Origin: JABDGM01 sp963738665
GTDB lineage: Bacteria; Planctomycetota; Planctomycetia; Pirellulales; Lacipirellulaceae
Assembly: GCA_963738665.1 (NCBI GenBank)
Contig: CAVTXL010000016.1
Location: 434,001 to 498,000 of the forward strand
Length of the DNA: 64,000 bases
Direction: 5' to 3'
Shown here: one piece after another, positions 18,034-27,083 of the stretch
Layout of the letters: every line of letters starts with the position of its first letter
How positions within the stretch are numbered: the first letter of the stretch is position 1
Position numbers and translations under genes: made by a program
The notes under the pieces: model-generated
Database searches by the model: none
What the model was told of the DNA's origin: nothing
Seen by the model: only the letters and a program-made list of their open reading frames with translations

Positions 18034-18372
18034 ATGCCCGCTACCGCTACCGCTCCCAAGAAGAAATCGTCCTCGTCCGCGAAGGTCACTTTGCAGCCGC
18101 TCGGCGATAAGGTCGTCGTTGAGCGCGAAGAATCGTCCGACAAGACCAAGGGCGGCATCTACATCCCCGACGCGGCCAAGGACAAGCCCACCCGCGGCAC
18201 GATCATCGCCGTCGGCACCGGCAAACTGCTCGACGACGGCAGCCGCGGCCCGATGCAAGTCAAAAAGGGCGACCGCGTCCTCTTCACCAGCTACGCCCCC
18301 GAAACGATCAAAATCGGCGACGACGAATTCCTGCTCATGAGCGAAAGCGATATTCTGGCAGTGATCGAGTAA
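18034..18372 (+). CDS. groES: Co-chaperonin GroES
   Basis: A 112-residue chaperonin-10 subunit that caps the GroEL ring. The core from about residue 18 (VTLQPLGDKVVVEREESSDKT) carries the mobile-loop motif KGGIYIPDAAKDKPTRG and the C-terminal FTSYAPETIKIGDDEFLLM. An N-terminal extension of about 16 residues rich in Thr, Lys and Ser precedes the usual start. The ATG is fixed by AGGAGGAACCAC immediately upstream. groEL follows after 98 bp. Confidence 0.95.
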   Translation: MPATATAPKKKSSSSAKVTLQPLGDKVVVEREESSDKTKGGIYIPDAAKDKPTRGTIIAVGTGKLLDDGSRGPMQVKKGDRVLFTSYAPETIKIGDDEFLLMSESDILAVIE

Positions 18373-18470
18373 ACGCACCGCCGGCCCCGCGATGCATAGC
18401 ATCGCGGCTTCCTCGCGACGACACACGATACGAACATTATTTCACCCGTACACATACAAAGGATCCCAAA

Positions 18471-20110
18471 ATGGCAGCAAAAATGATCGCTTTCGACCAG
18501 GAAGCCCGCGACGCGATGCGCCGCGGAGTTCAAAAACTCGCCCGCGCCGTCAAGGTCACGCTCGGCCCCAAGGGCCGCAACGTCATTCTGCAAAAATCGT
18601 TTGGCTCGCCGACCGTCACCAAAGACGGCGTCACCGTCGCCAAGGAAATTGAGCTCGAAGAAGTCTACGAAAACATGGGCGCCCAAATGGTCAAGGAAGT
18701 CGCCAGCAAAACCAGCGACGTCGCCGGCGACGGCACCACCACGGCCACCGTCCTCGCCGAAGCCATCTTCAACGAAGGCCTCAAGGCCGTCGCCGCCGGC
18801 GTCAACCCCCTGCAAATGAAGCAGGGCATCGAACAGGCCGTCGAAGACATCACGGCCGAGCTCAAAAAGATGTCGATCAAAATCAAAAGCACGCAAGAGA
18901 TGGCCCAGGTCGGCACGGTCGCCTCCAACGGTGACCACGAAATCGGCAAGATGCTGGCCGAGGCCATGGAAAAGGTCGGCAAGGACGGCGTGATCACCGT
19001 CGATGAAGGCAAAAGCCTGGCCACCGAGGTCGAATGGGTCGAAGGCATGCAGTTCGACCGCGGCTACCTCTCGCCCTACTTCGTCACCGACCCGCAATCG
19101 ATGGAGTGCGTCCTCGAAGACGCCTACGTCCTGGTCCACGAAAAGAAGATTTCCAGCGTCAAAGACATGGTCCCCGTCCTCGAAGCGGTCGTCAACAGTG
19201 GCAAGCCGCTCTTGATCGTGGCCGAAGACATCGAGGGCGAGGCCCTGGCCACGCTCGTCATCAACAAGCTCCGCGGCACTTTCCAGGTCGCCGCGGTGAA
19301 GGCCCCCGGCTTCGGCGATCGCCGCAAGGCCATGCTCGAAGACATCGCCATCCTCACCGGCGGCCAGGCCATCTTCGAAGACCTCGGCATCAAGCTCGAA
19401 AGCGTCACGCTGAACGAGCTGGGCCGCGCCAAGAAGGTGATCATCGACAAAGACAACACGACCATCATCGAAGGGGCTGGCAAGAGCCAGGACATCAAGG
19501 GCCGCATCGACCAGATCCGCCGCGAGATCGAAAACACCACCAGCGACTACGACAAAGAGAAGCTGGAAGAGCGGCTGGCCAAGCTGGCCGGCGGCGTGGC
19601 CAAGATCAACGTCGGCGGCGCGACCGAGAGCGAGGTGAAGGAACGCAAGGCCCGCGTCGAAGACGCCCTCCACGCCACCCGCGCAGCCGTGGAAGAAGGC
19701 ATCCTCCCCGGCGGCGGCGTGGCCCTGCTCCGCGCGAGCGTCAAGTGCAAGCCGGCCGAGACGGCCACGCACGACCAAAAGACCGGCTACCAAATCGTCA
19801 CCCGCGCCGCCCGCAGCCCGCTTACGGCGATCGCCGACAACGCCGGCCAAGACGGCGGCATCGTCTGCGAACGCGTGGCCGAGCGCAAAGGCAACGAAGG
19901 CTACAACGCCGCGACCGACGTGTACGAGGATTTGGTGAAGGCCGGCGTGATTGATCCGACAAAGGTCACCCGCACGGCCCTCCAAAACGCCGCCAGCGTC
20001 TCGATCCTGCTCTTAACGAGCGACGCCCTCATCGCCGACGCCCCCAAGAAAGAAAAGAAGGGCGGCGCGGCGGCGGCCACGGCCACGGCGGCATGGATGA
20101 CATGTATTGA
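18471..20110 (+). CDS. groEL: Chaperonin GroEL (frameshift near the C-terminus)
   Basis: The 60-kDa chaperonin that folds proteins in an ATP-driven double ring. Family hallmarks are VTLGPKGRNVILQKSFG, the ATP site GDGTTTATVLAEAI and EGILPGGGVALLRA. The conserved tail Gly-Gly-Met-Asp-Asp-Met-Tyr is present at about 20090-20107 and ends at the TGA at 20108, but in the -1 frame. As written, the frame misses that stop and runs to 20276, adding about 60 foreign residues encoded by terminator and repeat DNA. One missing base in the GC-rich stretch 20065-20092 explains this, so I end the gene at 20110. Confidence 0.93.
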
Positions 20111-20140
20111 TCAACCAAAAATCAATAACTCACCCCATTT

Positions 20141-20192
20141 AGCCCCCGGTGATTCGTCGGTCCTGCCGACGACACACCGGGGGCTCTTTTTT
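20141..20192 (+). terminator. Rho-independent terminator of groESL built from a REP-like palindrome
   Basis: AGCCCCCGGTG pairs with CACCGGGGGCT across an inner hairpin (TCGTCGG-TCCTG-CCGACGA), followed by a T-rich run at 20187-20192. It begins 30 bp after the groEL stop. The same palindrome is repeated downstream several times, so the terminator is a member of an interspersed family. Confidence 0.8.
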
Positions 20193-20197
20193 GTGTC

Positions 20198-20284
20198 GAT
20201 TCGTCGGTTCCACCGACGACACACCGGGGGGCTCTTTCTTGGCAACGGTTACCCCCCGTCATTGACGGGGGGCTAAATGGGGTG
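20198..20284. repeat. Two more REP-like palindromes after groEL
   Basis: 20198-20239 repeats the inner hairpin and right arm (ATTCGTCGGTTCCACCGACG, then CACCGGGGGGCTC). 20251-20284 is a family member in the opposite orientation, CCCCCCGTCATTGACGGGGG followed by CTAAATGGGGTG. Together with the terminator they form a short palindrome cluster. Confidence 0.75.
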
Positions 20285-20358
20285 AAATGATTGCAATCCC
20301 GAACGGGTGTGTTACCCATCCCCCGCATGGGTACTACATTAGGCACGCTCATCTCACA

Positions 20359-20840
20359 TCACAACCTACGGCACATGGCTACGCGGCGACCGCCGCGGCT
20401 AGGTGGAACACGGCAACACCTTCCCGCCGACCCACGCCCTCGAAGAAGCCGACCGCCGCCGGATGAAGCATCCGGTCTATCATATTCACGCCAGCAATGC
20501 CTGCCTCGAAGTCGGCACCCTGATCGGCGAATCACTACACGAATCGCCTTGCAAGTTCCCATCTACGCCCTCCACGTCGGCACCTGGCACGCTCACATCT
20601 ATTGATCGGCCCAACGCAACACAAAATCGCCGAAGTCGTGAAGTGCGCCAAAGACGCCGCCCGCTACGGCCTCCGCCGGGCCGCCCCATCTGGACCGAAG
20701 GCTACGACAAACGCTACTGCTTCGACCCCCGCACAGCCCTAGCCCGCATAAGATACGTAGAACGCCACAACGAAGCGCTGGGCTTGCCTGGATCGCCATA
20801 CCCCTTCATCACAACGCCACCAATCCACCACACGCTCTAA
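20359..20840 (+). pseudogene. Degenerate IS200/REP-associated tyrosine-transposase-like gene
   Basis: Fragments in three frames add up to one protein: WLRGDRRGWVEHGNTFPP near the start, then RRRMKHPVYHI, EVGTLIGESL, VPIYALHVGTWHAHI (the His-x-His of Y1 transposases is at HAH), KCAKDAARYGLRRG and finally GYDKRYCFDP, RIRYVERHNEALGLP up to the TAA at 20838. This is the HUH single-strand transposase fold as found in planctomycete REP-associated transposases. At least three frame changes make it inactive as written. A REP-like palindrome begins directly after its stop. Confidence 0.6.
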
Positions 20841-20888
20841 CCATTTAGCCCCCGGTGATTCGTCGGTCCTGCCGACGATACACCGGGT
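20841..20888. repeat. REP-like palindrome directly after the transposase remnant
   Basis: CCATTTAGCCCCCGGTGATT then TCGTCGG-TCCTG-CCGACGA and CACCGGG. It is nearly identical to the groEL terminator palindrome and starts at the base after the transposase stop codon, as expected for a REP that borders its transposase. Confidence 0.75.
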
Positions 20889-20922
20889 ACTTCGTGCGTC
20901 AACGGTCAACGCCCACGTTCCT

Positions 20923-20952
20923 CCATTTAGCCCCCGGTCAATGACCGGGGGC
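20923..20952. repeat. REP-like palindrome, short form
   Basis: CCATTTAGCCCCCGGTCAAT followed by GACCGGGGGC: the same head CCATTTAGCCCCCGG with a minimal loop. The sequence CTTGCGTGCGTAACGGTCAA after it resembles the sequence before it, so a small repeated block is present at 20891-20970. Confidence 0.75.
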
Positions 20953-21177
20953 CCTTGCGTGCGTAACGGTCAACGCCCGCGGTCGAACCGCCAAACACCA
21001 ACGCGATTTGCCCCAATTCGAAACGATAGGTAAGATGCCGTAATCGACGAAAGCCCCCTCACCCACTGGGTCGCAGATCGGCCGTGGCGAAAGAGGCCTG
21101 TCGCGAGCGGAGCCGAACGGGGCCGGGCCACTTGCGGCCCGCCGTGGCGAGGGTGAGGGATGATAGTAAAAATGGTT

Positions 21178-21212
21178 TGGTCCCTCTCCCCCTTGGGGGA
21201 GAGGTCATGGCG
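21178..21212. repeat. GGGAGAGGG-type palindrome between genes
   Basis: TCCCTCTCCCCCTTGGGGGA followed by GAGGTCATGGCGAGGGG is an intergenic member of the family found in frame inside mfd and the arylsulfotransferase-like gene. The preceding 120 bp (21050-21170) contain its other half, CCCCTCACCCACTGGG and GGCGAGGGTGAGGG. Confidence 0.6.
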
Positions 21213-21288
21213 AGGGGGGCTTCCCTCTGACGCCCGATCGCAGACTTGCCGTGGCGAACACCCAAAACCTGACACCCAACATTCCCCT

Positions 21289-21429
21289 GAAGGCTTCGAC
21301 AAACGCTACTGCTTAGACCCCCGCCTAACAACGCGCCTCCGCTACGTCCACGAGCACAACGAAGCACTCGACCTCGAACCCGCGCCGTGCCCCTTTATTA
21401 CCACCCCGCCCATTCACCACACCCTGTAA
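21289..21429 (+). pseudogene. 3' fragment of a second tyrosine-transposase-like copy
   Basis: The frame reads EGFDKRYCLDPRLTTRLRYV and HEHNEALDLEPAPCPFIT, ending TTPPIHHTL and TAA, closely matching the C-terminus of the remnant that ends at 20840. The 5' part of this copy is absent. A short-form REP-like palindrome follows 38 bp later. Confidence 0.6.
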
Positions 21430-21467
21430 CCTTTTACCACCGTCCCTCCCATCACATACCACCCACC

Positions 21468-21499
21468 CCATTTAGCCCCCGGTCAATGACCGGGGGCCG
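21468..21499. repeat. REP-like palindrome, short form
   Basis: CCCATTTAGCCCCCGGTCAA then TGACCGGGGGCC, identical in its core to 20923-20952. It lies downstream of the second transposase fragment, so both remnants have a palindrome on their 3' side. Confidence 0.75.
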
Positions 21500-21743
21500 T
21501 TCCCGGCGTCAAGCATTGGGGGCGATTTCCAGCCAACCCTCGCAGCCTCGTTCGACGACTACGCTTGACCTCGGATTCGATAGAAAATCGCGTTGTGCCT
21601 CTTGCGTCGGAAAACGAGTTACAATAGGTCCTAACGTCGGTCATAGCTTCTGATCGGAAATCCAAGTAACTGAATGCTTACCCAATGAGGACTGCAATGA
21701 CCCGACCAGATGCCTCTGACGTATCGACTGTCCTAACGCGAGC

Positions 21744-22763
21744 GTGGTACTGGTTGTCATCCTGCTGGAAACTTTCTCATCGAATACTTTCGGTCAAAGC
21801 ATAAAGCTCTCAGACATAGTAGGCGGCGGAAACGGGACGACGGGGGGTGTAATCGGAAGCGGCATCGACCCATCGACGGGCGGGACTAACCCGCCGCAGT
21901 TCTACCAAATCTCGCAAACGAATGACACCGATAATTACCACCCGTCTTCACTAAACTTCGTCGATGGCGTGTTTATCCCCGACGGTGGCGTGGGTGCCGT
22001 GACACTCGATTCATCACTTCATACGTTTTCCGATTTCCCAAACACCGACGCCAATTCTTGGGACATCATCAAGAATGGTCCCAACCAAAATTCAGGCAGC
22101 GTGCTCGGCGGCGTTAACTTCAACAGTGGCCCGCATTCAATGGTCGGCCTACATGCGAACAAAGGCATCACATTTGACCTGCAAGAGATTGCTGCAGCCA
22201 ATCCAAGTAAGCAATATGTCAGCTTCACTACTGTGGTCGGAATGACGCACCAGGGTGGTGACTACGGGACTGGCGATTGGTGGATTTTTCTTGATGGCGT
22301 ACTTAAGCAAAGCAAGACGAATGCCATCGGTGGCGTCGGAACATTCATTGACCTTGCTCTGAATCCTGTAGATCGTTTCTTGACTCTAGTGGCCACAGAC
22401 GCGGGTGACGGGTTTAGTATCGATCAGATCATCTTCGGCGACCCTTTATTACATCCATCGCTGCCTGGCGACTTTAATGGCAATCATCGGGTCGATGCGG
22501 CTGATTACACCGTTTGGCGAAACAATTTTCGGGCGCCCGACGATTCGTCTCTGCACGGCAACGGAGACGGGGTCGGCGGCGTCGATTTAGGCGACTACAA
22601 CTTCTGGAAACAGAATTACAGTATGTCGACCTTCCCAGCCGGATTTGGGTCCCTTCAGCCAAATGCCGTACCTGAGCCGGCGCTTCCAATTCTCTTTTCT
22701 GGAATGGCGATCGGGCTCCTTCACTTGCGACGTGTTCTCTTTGCACTTAGAGCCCGAACTTAA
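21744..22763 (+). CDS. Secreted PEP-CTERM protein with dockerin-like repeats
   Basis: A 339-residue protein read from the GTG at 21744, giving a short signal peptide (VVILLETFSSNTFGQ); a longer N-terminus would need an upstream frame change. Residues about 90-235 form a beta-rich domain that reads like a carbohydrate-binding NPCBM-type module (VGLHANKGITFDLQEI, DWWIFLDGVLKQS). Two dockerin-type loops follow (GDFNGNHRVDAADYTVWRNN, GDGVGGVDLGDYNFWKQN) and then VPEPALPILFSGMAIGLLHL plus Arg residues, the PEP-CTERM exosortase signal. The GC content is lower than that of its neighbours. It is intact and appears monocistronic. Confidence 0.7.
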   Translation: MVLVVILLETFSSNTFGQSIKLSDIVGGGNGTTGGVIGSGIDPSTGGTNPPQFYQISQTNDTDNYHPSSLNFVDGVFIPDGGVGAVTLDSSLHTFSDFPNTDANSWDIIKNGPNQNSGSVLGGVNFNSGPHSMVGLHANKGITFDLQEIAAANPSKQYVSFTTVVGMTHQGGDYGTGDWWIFLDGVLKQSKTNAIGGVGTFIDLALNPVDRFLTLVATDAGDGFSIDQIIFGDPLLHPSLPGDFNGNHRVDAADYTVWRNNFRAPDDSSLHGNGDGVGGVDLGDYNFWKQNYSMSTFPAGFGSLQPNAVPEPALPILFSGMAIGLLHLRRVLFALRART

Positions 22764-23169
22764 TTGAGGCAACGAAAGGGAGCAAACTAAAGAGCTGAAG
22801 CGAACTAGTGCGAACAGCGGTCCTTTGGACGAACTAAAGGGGACGAGCTAAAACGGACGGCAGCCATTCCGTCGCTCCCCCGCTCGACTCACAAAACATC
22901 CAACGCACGCCATGACGCCCGACAAACCCCGTCCAATCCGTTCTCTCGAACTCTGGCAGCCCGCCCCCCTGGCGGATCAAGCTCTACTGAATCGATCCTG
23001 GGCGAGCCGCGCCGCGCAGCCAGCTCAAGCGAACGGAAAAGTGGTAACACTAATCTCCACTAATCAACACTACGAGCCGCTTCAAAACCGGGGCTAGCCC
23101 ACCCAGAGGGTACCCGGGCGGCTGATATTATCAGCCGGCACGCGCTAGCGTCCGTTTTCTTCGCTCTAC
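22764..23169. other. Intergenic region with a palindrome
   Basis: No supported gene; a 61-codon frame at 22912-23097 has no recognisable features. At 23119-23137 CGGCTGATATTATCAGCCG is a perfect 9-bp inverted repeat around one base, followed by CGCTAGCG. The block TACCCGGGCGGCTGA...AGCCGGCACG resembles an interspersed planctomycete palindrome and may end transcription from either side. Confidence 0.5.
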
Positions 23170-23970
23170 CTAGGCTTCTCGCGGCGCATGGCGGATATCA
23201 ATGATCATTCCATTCTCGAGCTCGAGCATCGACGCCAGCGGATTATCGCCCAGCCGGCTGGGCAGAGTGAACTCTGGATCGAATGCCATGAGGTCCAATC
23301 CTTCGCGGATCACTTTGGACTTGCTGTGCATCGTCGCCGTCGAAATGCCGAACCATTCGGCAATGTCTTCCGAGCGAACGTGGGGCTCTTGACTAGGATC
23401 GCCCAGAAAATTGACCCAACCGGCCGAGTAGACGATTCCGCAGGCCCAACTGGCCGGCTTGCCGCGGAGCACGGGCGAACCGTCTTGGCAGATTGAAATC
23501 GCCATCCTGCGGCAAAGTTCTTGATACTCCTCGTTCAGCTTTTCATTGCAGAAGTCGTCCGTCAGCGAGACAATCTCGAGATACACGCGGCGAAACTCGG
23601 CCGGCACCTCCGACGAGCCGTCGATCGTTGGTACGGGCGACTCGTCCGAACGCGAAGGGGCTGCATTTTCTTTGGCCGGCGGCGCTTCACGATAGGCGTG
23701 CTGCACTCTTTCAATCTTGCGGAGTATCTTGTCGAGCTTCCGCTGCAGCTTGGCGTCGTCCGTATGATTGGCCTCCGCCGCCAGATTCCCGAATAAATCT
23801 TCCAGCTCATCCAGCGTAAATGGCACCTCTTTGAGCGCCGCCGCTTGACGAACGCGTGCCTGTAAATTGTCATCCATGAAAAGCAGGCTCTCGACGATCA
23901 ACTTTCGCTCAGCGTCGGTTAGCTTCAGGCCGACCGTTTCTCCCGCCGCGATTACTTTCTGCCGAGTCAT
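23170..23970 (-). CDS. DUF6398-like protein, unknown function
   Basis: A 266-residue soluble protein. The first 90 residues are helical and charged (LKLTDAERKLIVESLLFMDD, LRKIERVQHAYREA). The C-terminal part contains IVSLTDDFCNEKLNEEYQEL, PVLRGKPASWACGIVYSAG and EDIAEWFGISTATMHSKSK, which fits my memory of the DUF6398 family, small domains ending in a helix-turn-helix-like segment. The C-terminus adds a segment with EFTLPSRLGDNPLASMLEL. It is isolated, with about 1.1 kb of non-coding DNA upstream. DNA binding is a possibility only. Confidence 0.6.
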   Translation of the reverse strand: MTRQKVIAAGETVGLKLTDAERKLIVESLLFMDDNLQARVRQAAALKEVPFTLDELEDLFGNLAAEANHTDDAKLQRKLDKILRKIERVQHAYREAPPAKENAAPSRSDESPVPTIDGSSEVPAEFRRVYLEIVSLTDDFCNEKLNEEYQELCRRMAISICQDGSPVLRGKPASWACGIVYSAGWVNFLGDPSQEPHVRSEDIAEWFGISTATMHSKSKVIREGLDLMAFDPEFTLPSRLGDNPLASMLELENGMIIDIRHAPREA

Positions 23971-25103
23971 CGGATAAATCTCCCCTGATTAAGCTGCAAC
24001 GTCCTGTACGGCCATTGTTGCAAGCTGGCAGTCAATTAGGAAGTTCCCGACCGCCAGGGGCGAAAAAATTCCGGCGAGAAGCGTGCCCGGGGGAATATCC
24101 CATGTTGTGGCCGGTCTCCCAACCCAACCACCACCCGCCATGTTGTGGCCGGTCTTCTGACCCAGCCACCGCCCACCCCGACCGACGGTCTCCAGAGCCG
24201 CGCGATAGCTTCGACTCGCAGCCGGCAAGACTCACGCCCGGGACACCCCCCGCCGGCAAGCTCCAAGAAAAGACCCTTGAGCATCTTCTCTGTTGCCTCC
24301 GTCCGCTCCTGTTCCCTCAGACCCCATCCGAAATAGGACAGGGCCGCCGACGAAGCGGTGTGCAATTCGGCCAATTCCGCACGCACGGACGAACCCGCAC
24401 ACTATCATAATCCGTGGCTGATTCCAACAAAGTTTCCCGTTGAACCGCGTCGTATTTTACATCGCGAAATCCAAACTTTTTTCTCGGCCATCGGCCCGCC
24501 CCCCTCTCAGAATTGGGGCCAGAAAGGGTGTCAAAAACCGGCGACAGAAACCGTTTTTCTGAACGGGAGCATGGTGCCCGAAAACTCGCCAAAACTCGTT
24601 GTGCCGGCGACTCGCCAAAGTGGCCAATTCCGCACCTTGATTTCTGAACAAACATCCACTATACTCTCGCCCACCGCAATCAACTTGCCGTAGCTGTTTG
24701 AAAATTCAAAATCATCCACGCAAAGCGTTGTGACGCGTTGTTCGGCGTTCGTGCTGCGCACAGCAATTTAGCCGCGAGGCGGAAGCAAAGTGCGTACGCG
24801 GCCGACAAGGGCGCTACCACAAGCTCCGGTCCATTTCGCCCCGCCCCCAAGGAATAATGTCCCACCCCCGGGGCGTTTTGCGCTCTTCGCGCTGCCGCCG
24901 TCGACGTCGCAACTCACGGCCGGCTGGTCACTTAAGCGAAACCCGCCTGCGAATTACGTCCGCATTTCGCCCCGCGAAAAAAAAGAAAAAAACTTCGTGA
25001 GACGCGAGGCGATATTCAATCTACAACATCTTGTGGTCTCAGGCGGAAGCGCATTCCAATACGTTCGATGTTTTCTCCGATGGACCTCCGAGATATAACG
25101 TCC
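23971..25103. other. Gene-poor stretch
   Basis: No gene could be supported. Frames here are short and compositionally poor. A 17-bp repeat CATGTTGTGGCCGGTCT occurs at 24101 and 24140, and GGCCAATTCCGCAC occurs at about 24369 and 24619. A poly-A tract (24977-24990, AAAAAAAAGAAAAAAA) is striking in this GC-rich DNA. Confidence 0.5.
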
Positions 25104-25220
25104 GTGAAACGAACAACCAACGATCGATCCGCCCGCTCCCTCGCCGCCCTCCGCCCCCACGTCCCCGCTACGTGGGTCGCCCCGCTCGCCAAGCTCCTGC
25201 GAAAAACGCCCGGAGATTGA
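25104..25220 (+). pseudogene. 5' fragment of a SprT-like gene
   Basis: The frame VKRTTNDRSARSLAALRPHV, PATWVAPLAKLLRKTPGD ends at the TGA at 25218. It matches residues 79-103 of the intact SprT-like protein encoded at 27084-27950 (ARSLAAIRPHISAAWVAPLAKILR). The catalytic region is missing, so it is a remnant of a duplicated gene. Confidence 0.6.
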
Positions 25221-25260
25221 CATAAGCCCGCAGCCACGTGTGCCGAGGTAAGCCAATACA

Positions 25261-25425
25261 ATGCTCGTTCGACTGAAAACGATGCGGATGGACGCTCGAA
25301 ATAGCCTATGGTTCATCCCAGCGGTGCTGACACTGAGTGCCGCCGTGCTCGCGTTTGGCCTCGTTCAACTCGAATCGAACTATCCGGTCGATCTGGGCAG
25401 CGGCTATTGGCTGATTGGCGGATGG
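25261..25425 (+). pseudogene. N-terminal fragment of a DUF2254 membrane protein
   Basis: MLVRLKTMRMDARNSLWFIP, AVLTLSAAVLAFGLVQLESN and GYWLIGG are nearly the same as the DUF2254 part of the protein encoded at 49963-52269 (MLVRLKTLWTDARDSLWLIP ...). Homology stops after about 54 residues, and the frame runs without a stop into an RraB-like domain. It starts exactly at the Met that begins DUF2254, which hints that DUF2254 exists as a separate gene elsewhere. Confidence 0.65.
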
Positions 25426-25479
25426 GAAAACGGGACATTGTACTTTTTCGAACAACTGAATTCTCGACCCGCCCAATTC

Positions 25480-25809
25480 ATGATTGACAAACTCCCTCAC
25501 GACGCCGACGGCGATGCCTTGCGACGACTCGTGGCCACCGGTTCCGATTTGTCGAAGGAAATGGAACTTGACTTCACTGGCGACGTACCAGATTCCGATC
25601 GGGGTTCGGCATTCGCTGAGGAAGCGAAACGGATGGGTTTTCGCACTCACATCTATCAGGATGATGAATCGCGTGCCTGGTCGTGCAACTGCACTCGCAC
25701 GATGATTCCAGCCCTTGGCGAAATTGTCGCAATCCAAGCACAACTGAACGACCTTGGCCGTCCCTTCGGCGCAACATGCGACGGCTGGGGCTCGTTCGGA
25801 AACAGCTAA
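25480..25809 (+). CDS. RraB-like regulator of ribonuclease E
   Basis: About 109 residues from the ATG at 25480. The pattern PHDADGDALRRLVATGSDLS, a central FRTHIYQDDESRAWSCNCTR segment and the end LGRPFGATCDGWGSFGN match the RraB family (ribonuclease E inhibitor B), small acidic cytosolic proteins. Upstream the same frame is open to 25261 through a DUF2254 fragment, so a 182-residue chimera could also be made; the internal ATG is preferred because it begins right before the conserved domain. The target in this organism is unknown. Confidence 0.65.
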   Translation: MIDKLPHDADGDALRRLVATGSDLSKEMELDFTGDVPDSDRGSAFAEEAKRMGFRTHIYQDDESRAWSCNCTRTMIPALGEIVAIQAQLNDLGRPFGATCDGWGSFGNS

Positions 25810-25948
25810 AGATGAATCGCGCGGGCACCCGCTTGCGACGACCAGAGCCTTGGCTTTTAGGCTGCCTACGGCCGCGGCACGCCGAGTTAATCGCAAATCG
25901 TGCGGGCGGTCGTGTCTTTGATCACCCGATGCCGCGGCACTGCGAATA

Positions 25949-26230
25949 ATGATCGCCAAACAGGAATTCCCCGGCATCGATAAACAGTCGGAGCTATTCC
26001 GGGACACCATCGGTAACCCCGGCCCGATGCTGCAGGCACTCAATTCCTATGTGCACTTCGGAGCGATTTACGGGCGCAGCCTAGTCGGACTGCCGCTCCC
26101 TTCGGTTCTGAAAAATTCCAAGAACGCGAAATGGAATGATGATCTCAACAAGCGGCTGCAGGAAATTGCCTGGGATGCGGTGAGCCACTGTGCCTATGGC
26201 GGCGTGAAAGTCCCAGCGGATACGAAGTAG
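25949..26230 (+). CDS. Hypothetical protein (possibly truncated)
   Basis: A 93-residue soluble frame with the segment DTIGNPGPMLQALNSYVHFG and IYGRSLVGLPLPS, then LNKRLQEIAWDAVSHCAYGG. Coding-like composition supports a gene, but I do not recognise the family. The N-terminus may be missing, since the region between it and the RraB gene holds no good start or other frame. Confidence 0.4.
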   Translation: MIAKQEFPGIDKQSELFRDTIGNPGPMLQALNSYVHFGAIYGRSLVGLPLPSVLKNSKNAKWNDDLNKRLQEIAWDAVSHCAYGGVKVPADTK

Positions 26231-26362
26231 TCGCGACGAACCCGTCTCGGGAATATTCGTGGGTCTGTTGGAAGCGCAGGCAAACAAAGGGGGGAATTCT
26301 GCTTTGTTCGTGAACCCCTGGGCAATCACTCCGCTCGCCCCGCGGCCAGCATGGGCCGCACC

Positions 26363-26620
26363 TTAGCTGCGGCCGGTTACCTTGCTTTGCTTCTTGAGCT
26401 GACCCTCGATCTTGTCCCTCATCGCCTCCAGGGTGAGCGCATTGATCCGCTTAACGATCTCGCCCGACGGGCTGTACGCGGTCAGCGTGAAGCCGCTCTC
26501 GAGGGGCTCAAACTCGCTCGGTTTTCGCCGGCCGGCGACAATGCGATCGACCGACACGCGGTCGACGTGCGGCCACGCCTGTTTTGCAAACGTCTCGAGT
26601 TCCTGCTCATTGGTCGGCAT
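26363..26620 (-). CDS. Small hypothetical protein
   Basis: An 85-residue soluble, charged protein (QELETFAKQAWPHVDRVSV, INALTLEAMRDKIEGQLKK). GGAG lies eleven bases before the ATG at 26620. Composition and third-position GC fit real coding. No family was recognised and it has no operon partners. Confidence 0.45.
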   Translation of the reverse strand: MPTNEQELETFAKQAWPHVDRVSVDRIVAGRRKPSEFEPLESGFTLTAYSPSGEIVKRINALTLEAMRDKIEGQLKKQSKVTGRS

Positions 26621-27083
26621 CTAAATTTCGCTCCAGGGGAATGCTTGTGGTTAAACCAAGGGACTCTAACAAAACCGCCTGCAAAGAAGGGACAGGCACA
26701 TCTTGCTCCGCGGACTGGGCCCGGCCATCGCGGCGATGGTGCCCGGCCGGTCCTCGGCGGTATTGTCACGGTCCCCAAACTAAGGAGATACCATAAATTG
26801 GCGTGCTAGCGGAGGTAATTCTTTGGGCCTGCCGCAAAAAGGGAGAAATTTGCCAAACGGGGTGTTGCAAGGCACGCGTCTTTATTGAACGTTGACTGGC
26901 TACTTCAACAGGCCGATCAACGCGAAGCCGGTGGCCGGCAGGAAAACGCCAAGGCGAGTGTTGATGTTGCAAGTCAAGCGTTCATCATTGCATTTTTGCA
27001 AGTTAGCGACTGCTTGAGAAGCGACTTTCCGCGACTTTACGTCCGCCGCCCGAAAGGACGCGAATTGTCACGACTGGCGCACT
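26621..27083. other. Intergenic stretch without a supported gene
   Basis: A 101-codon frame opens at 26885 but has no recognisable features. GGGACAGGCACATCTTGCTC with CGGCGATGGTGCCCGGCCGG at about 26690-26750 looks like another interspersed palindrome. Confidence 0.4.

Noticed and set aside
18291..19985. 564-codon minus-strand frame opposite groEL
   Set aside because: Repetitive Gly/Asp/Val composition, typical of the complement of a GC-rich chaperonin gene; no domain.
20136..21499. CRISPR array made of the regularly seen palindromes
   Set aside because: Spacing is irregular, orientation varies and units flank transposase remnants; this is a REP-type cluster.
22912..23097. 61-codon frame between the PEP-CTERM and DUF6398-like genes
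   Set aside because: No ribosome binding site, no features, low-complexity intergenic context.
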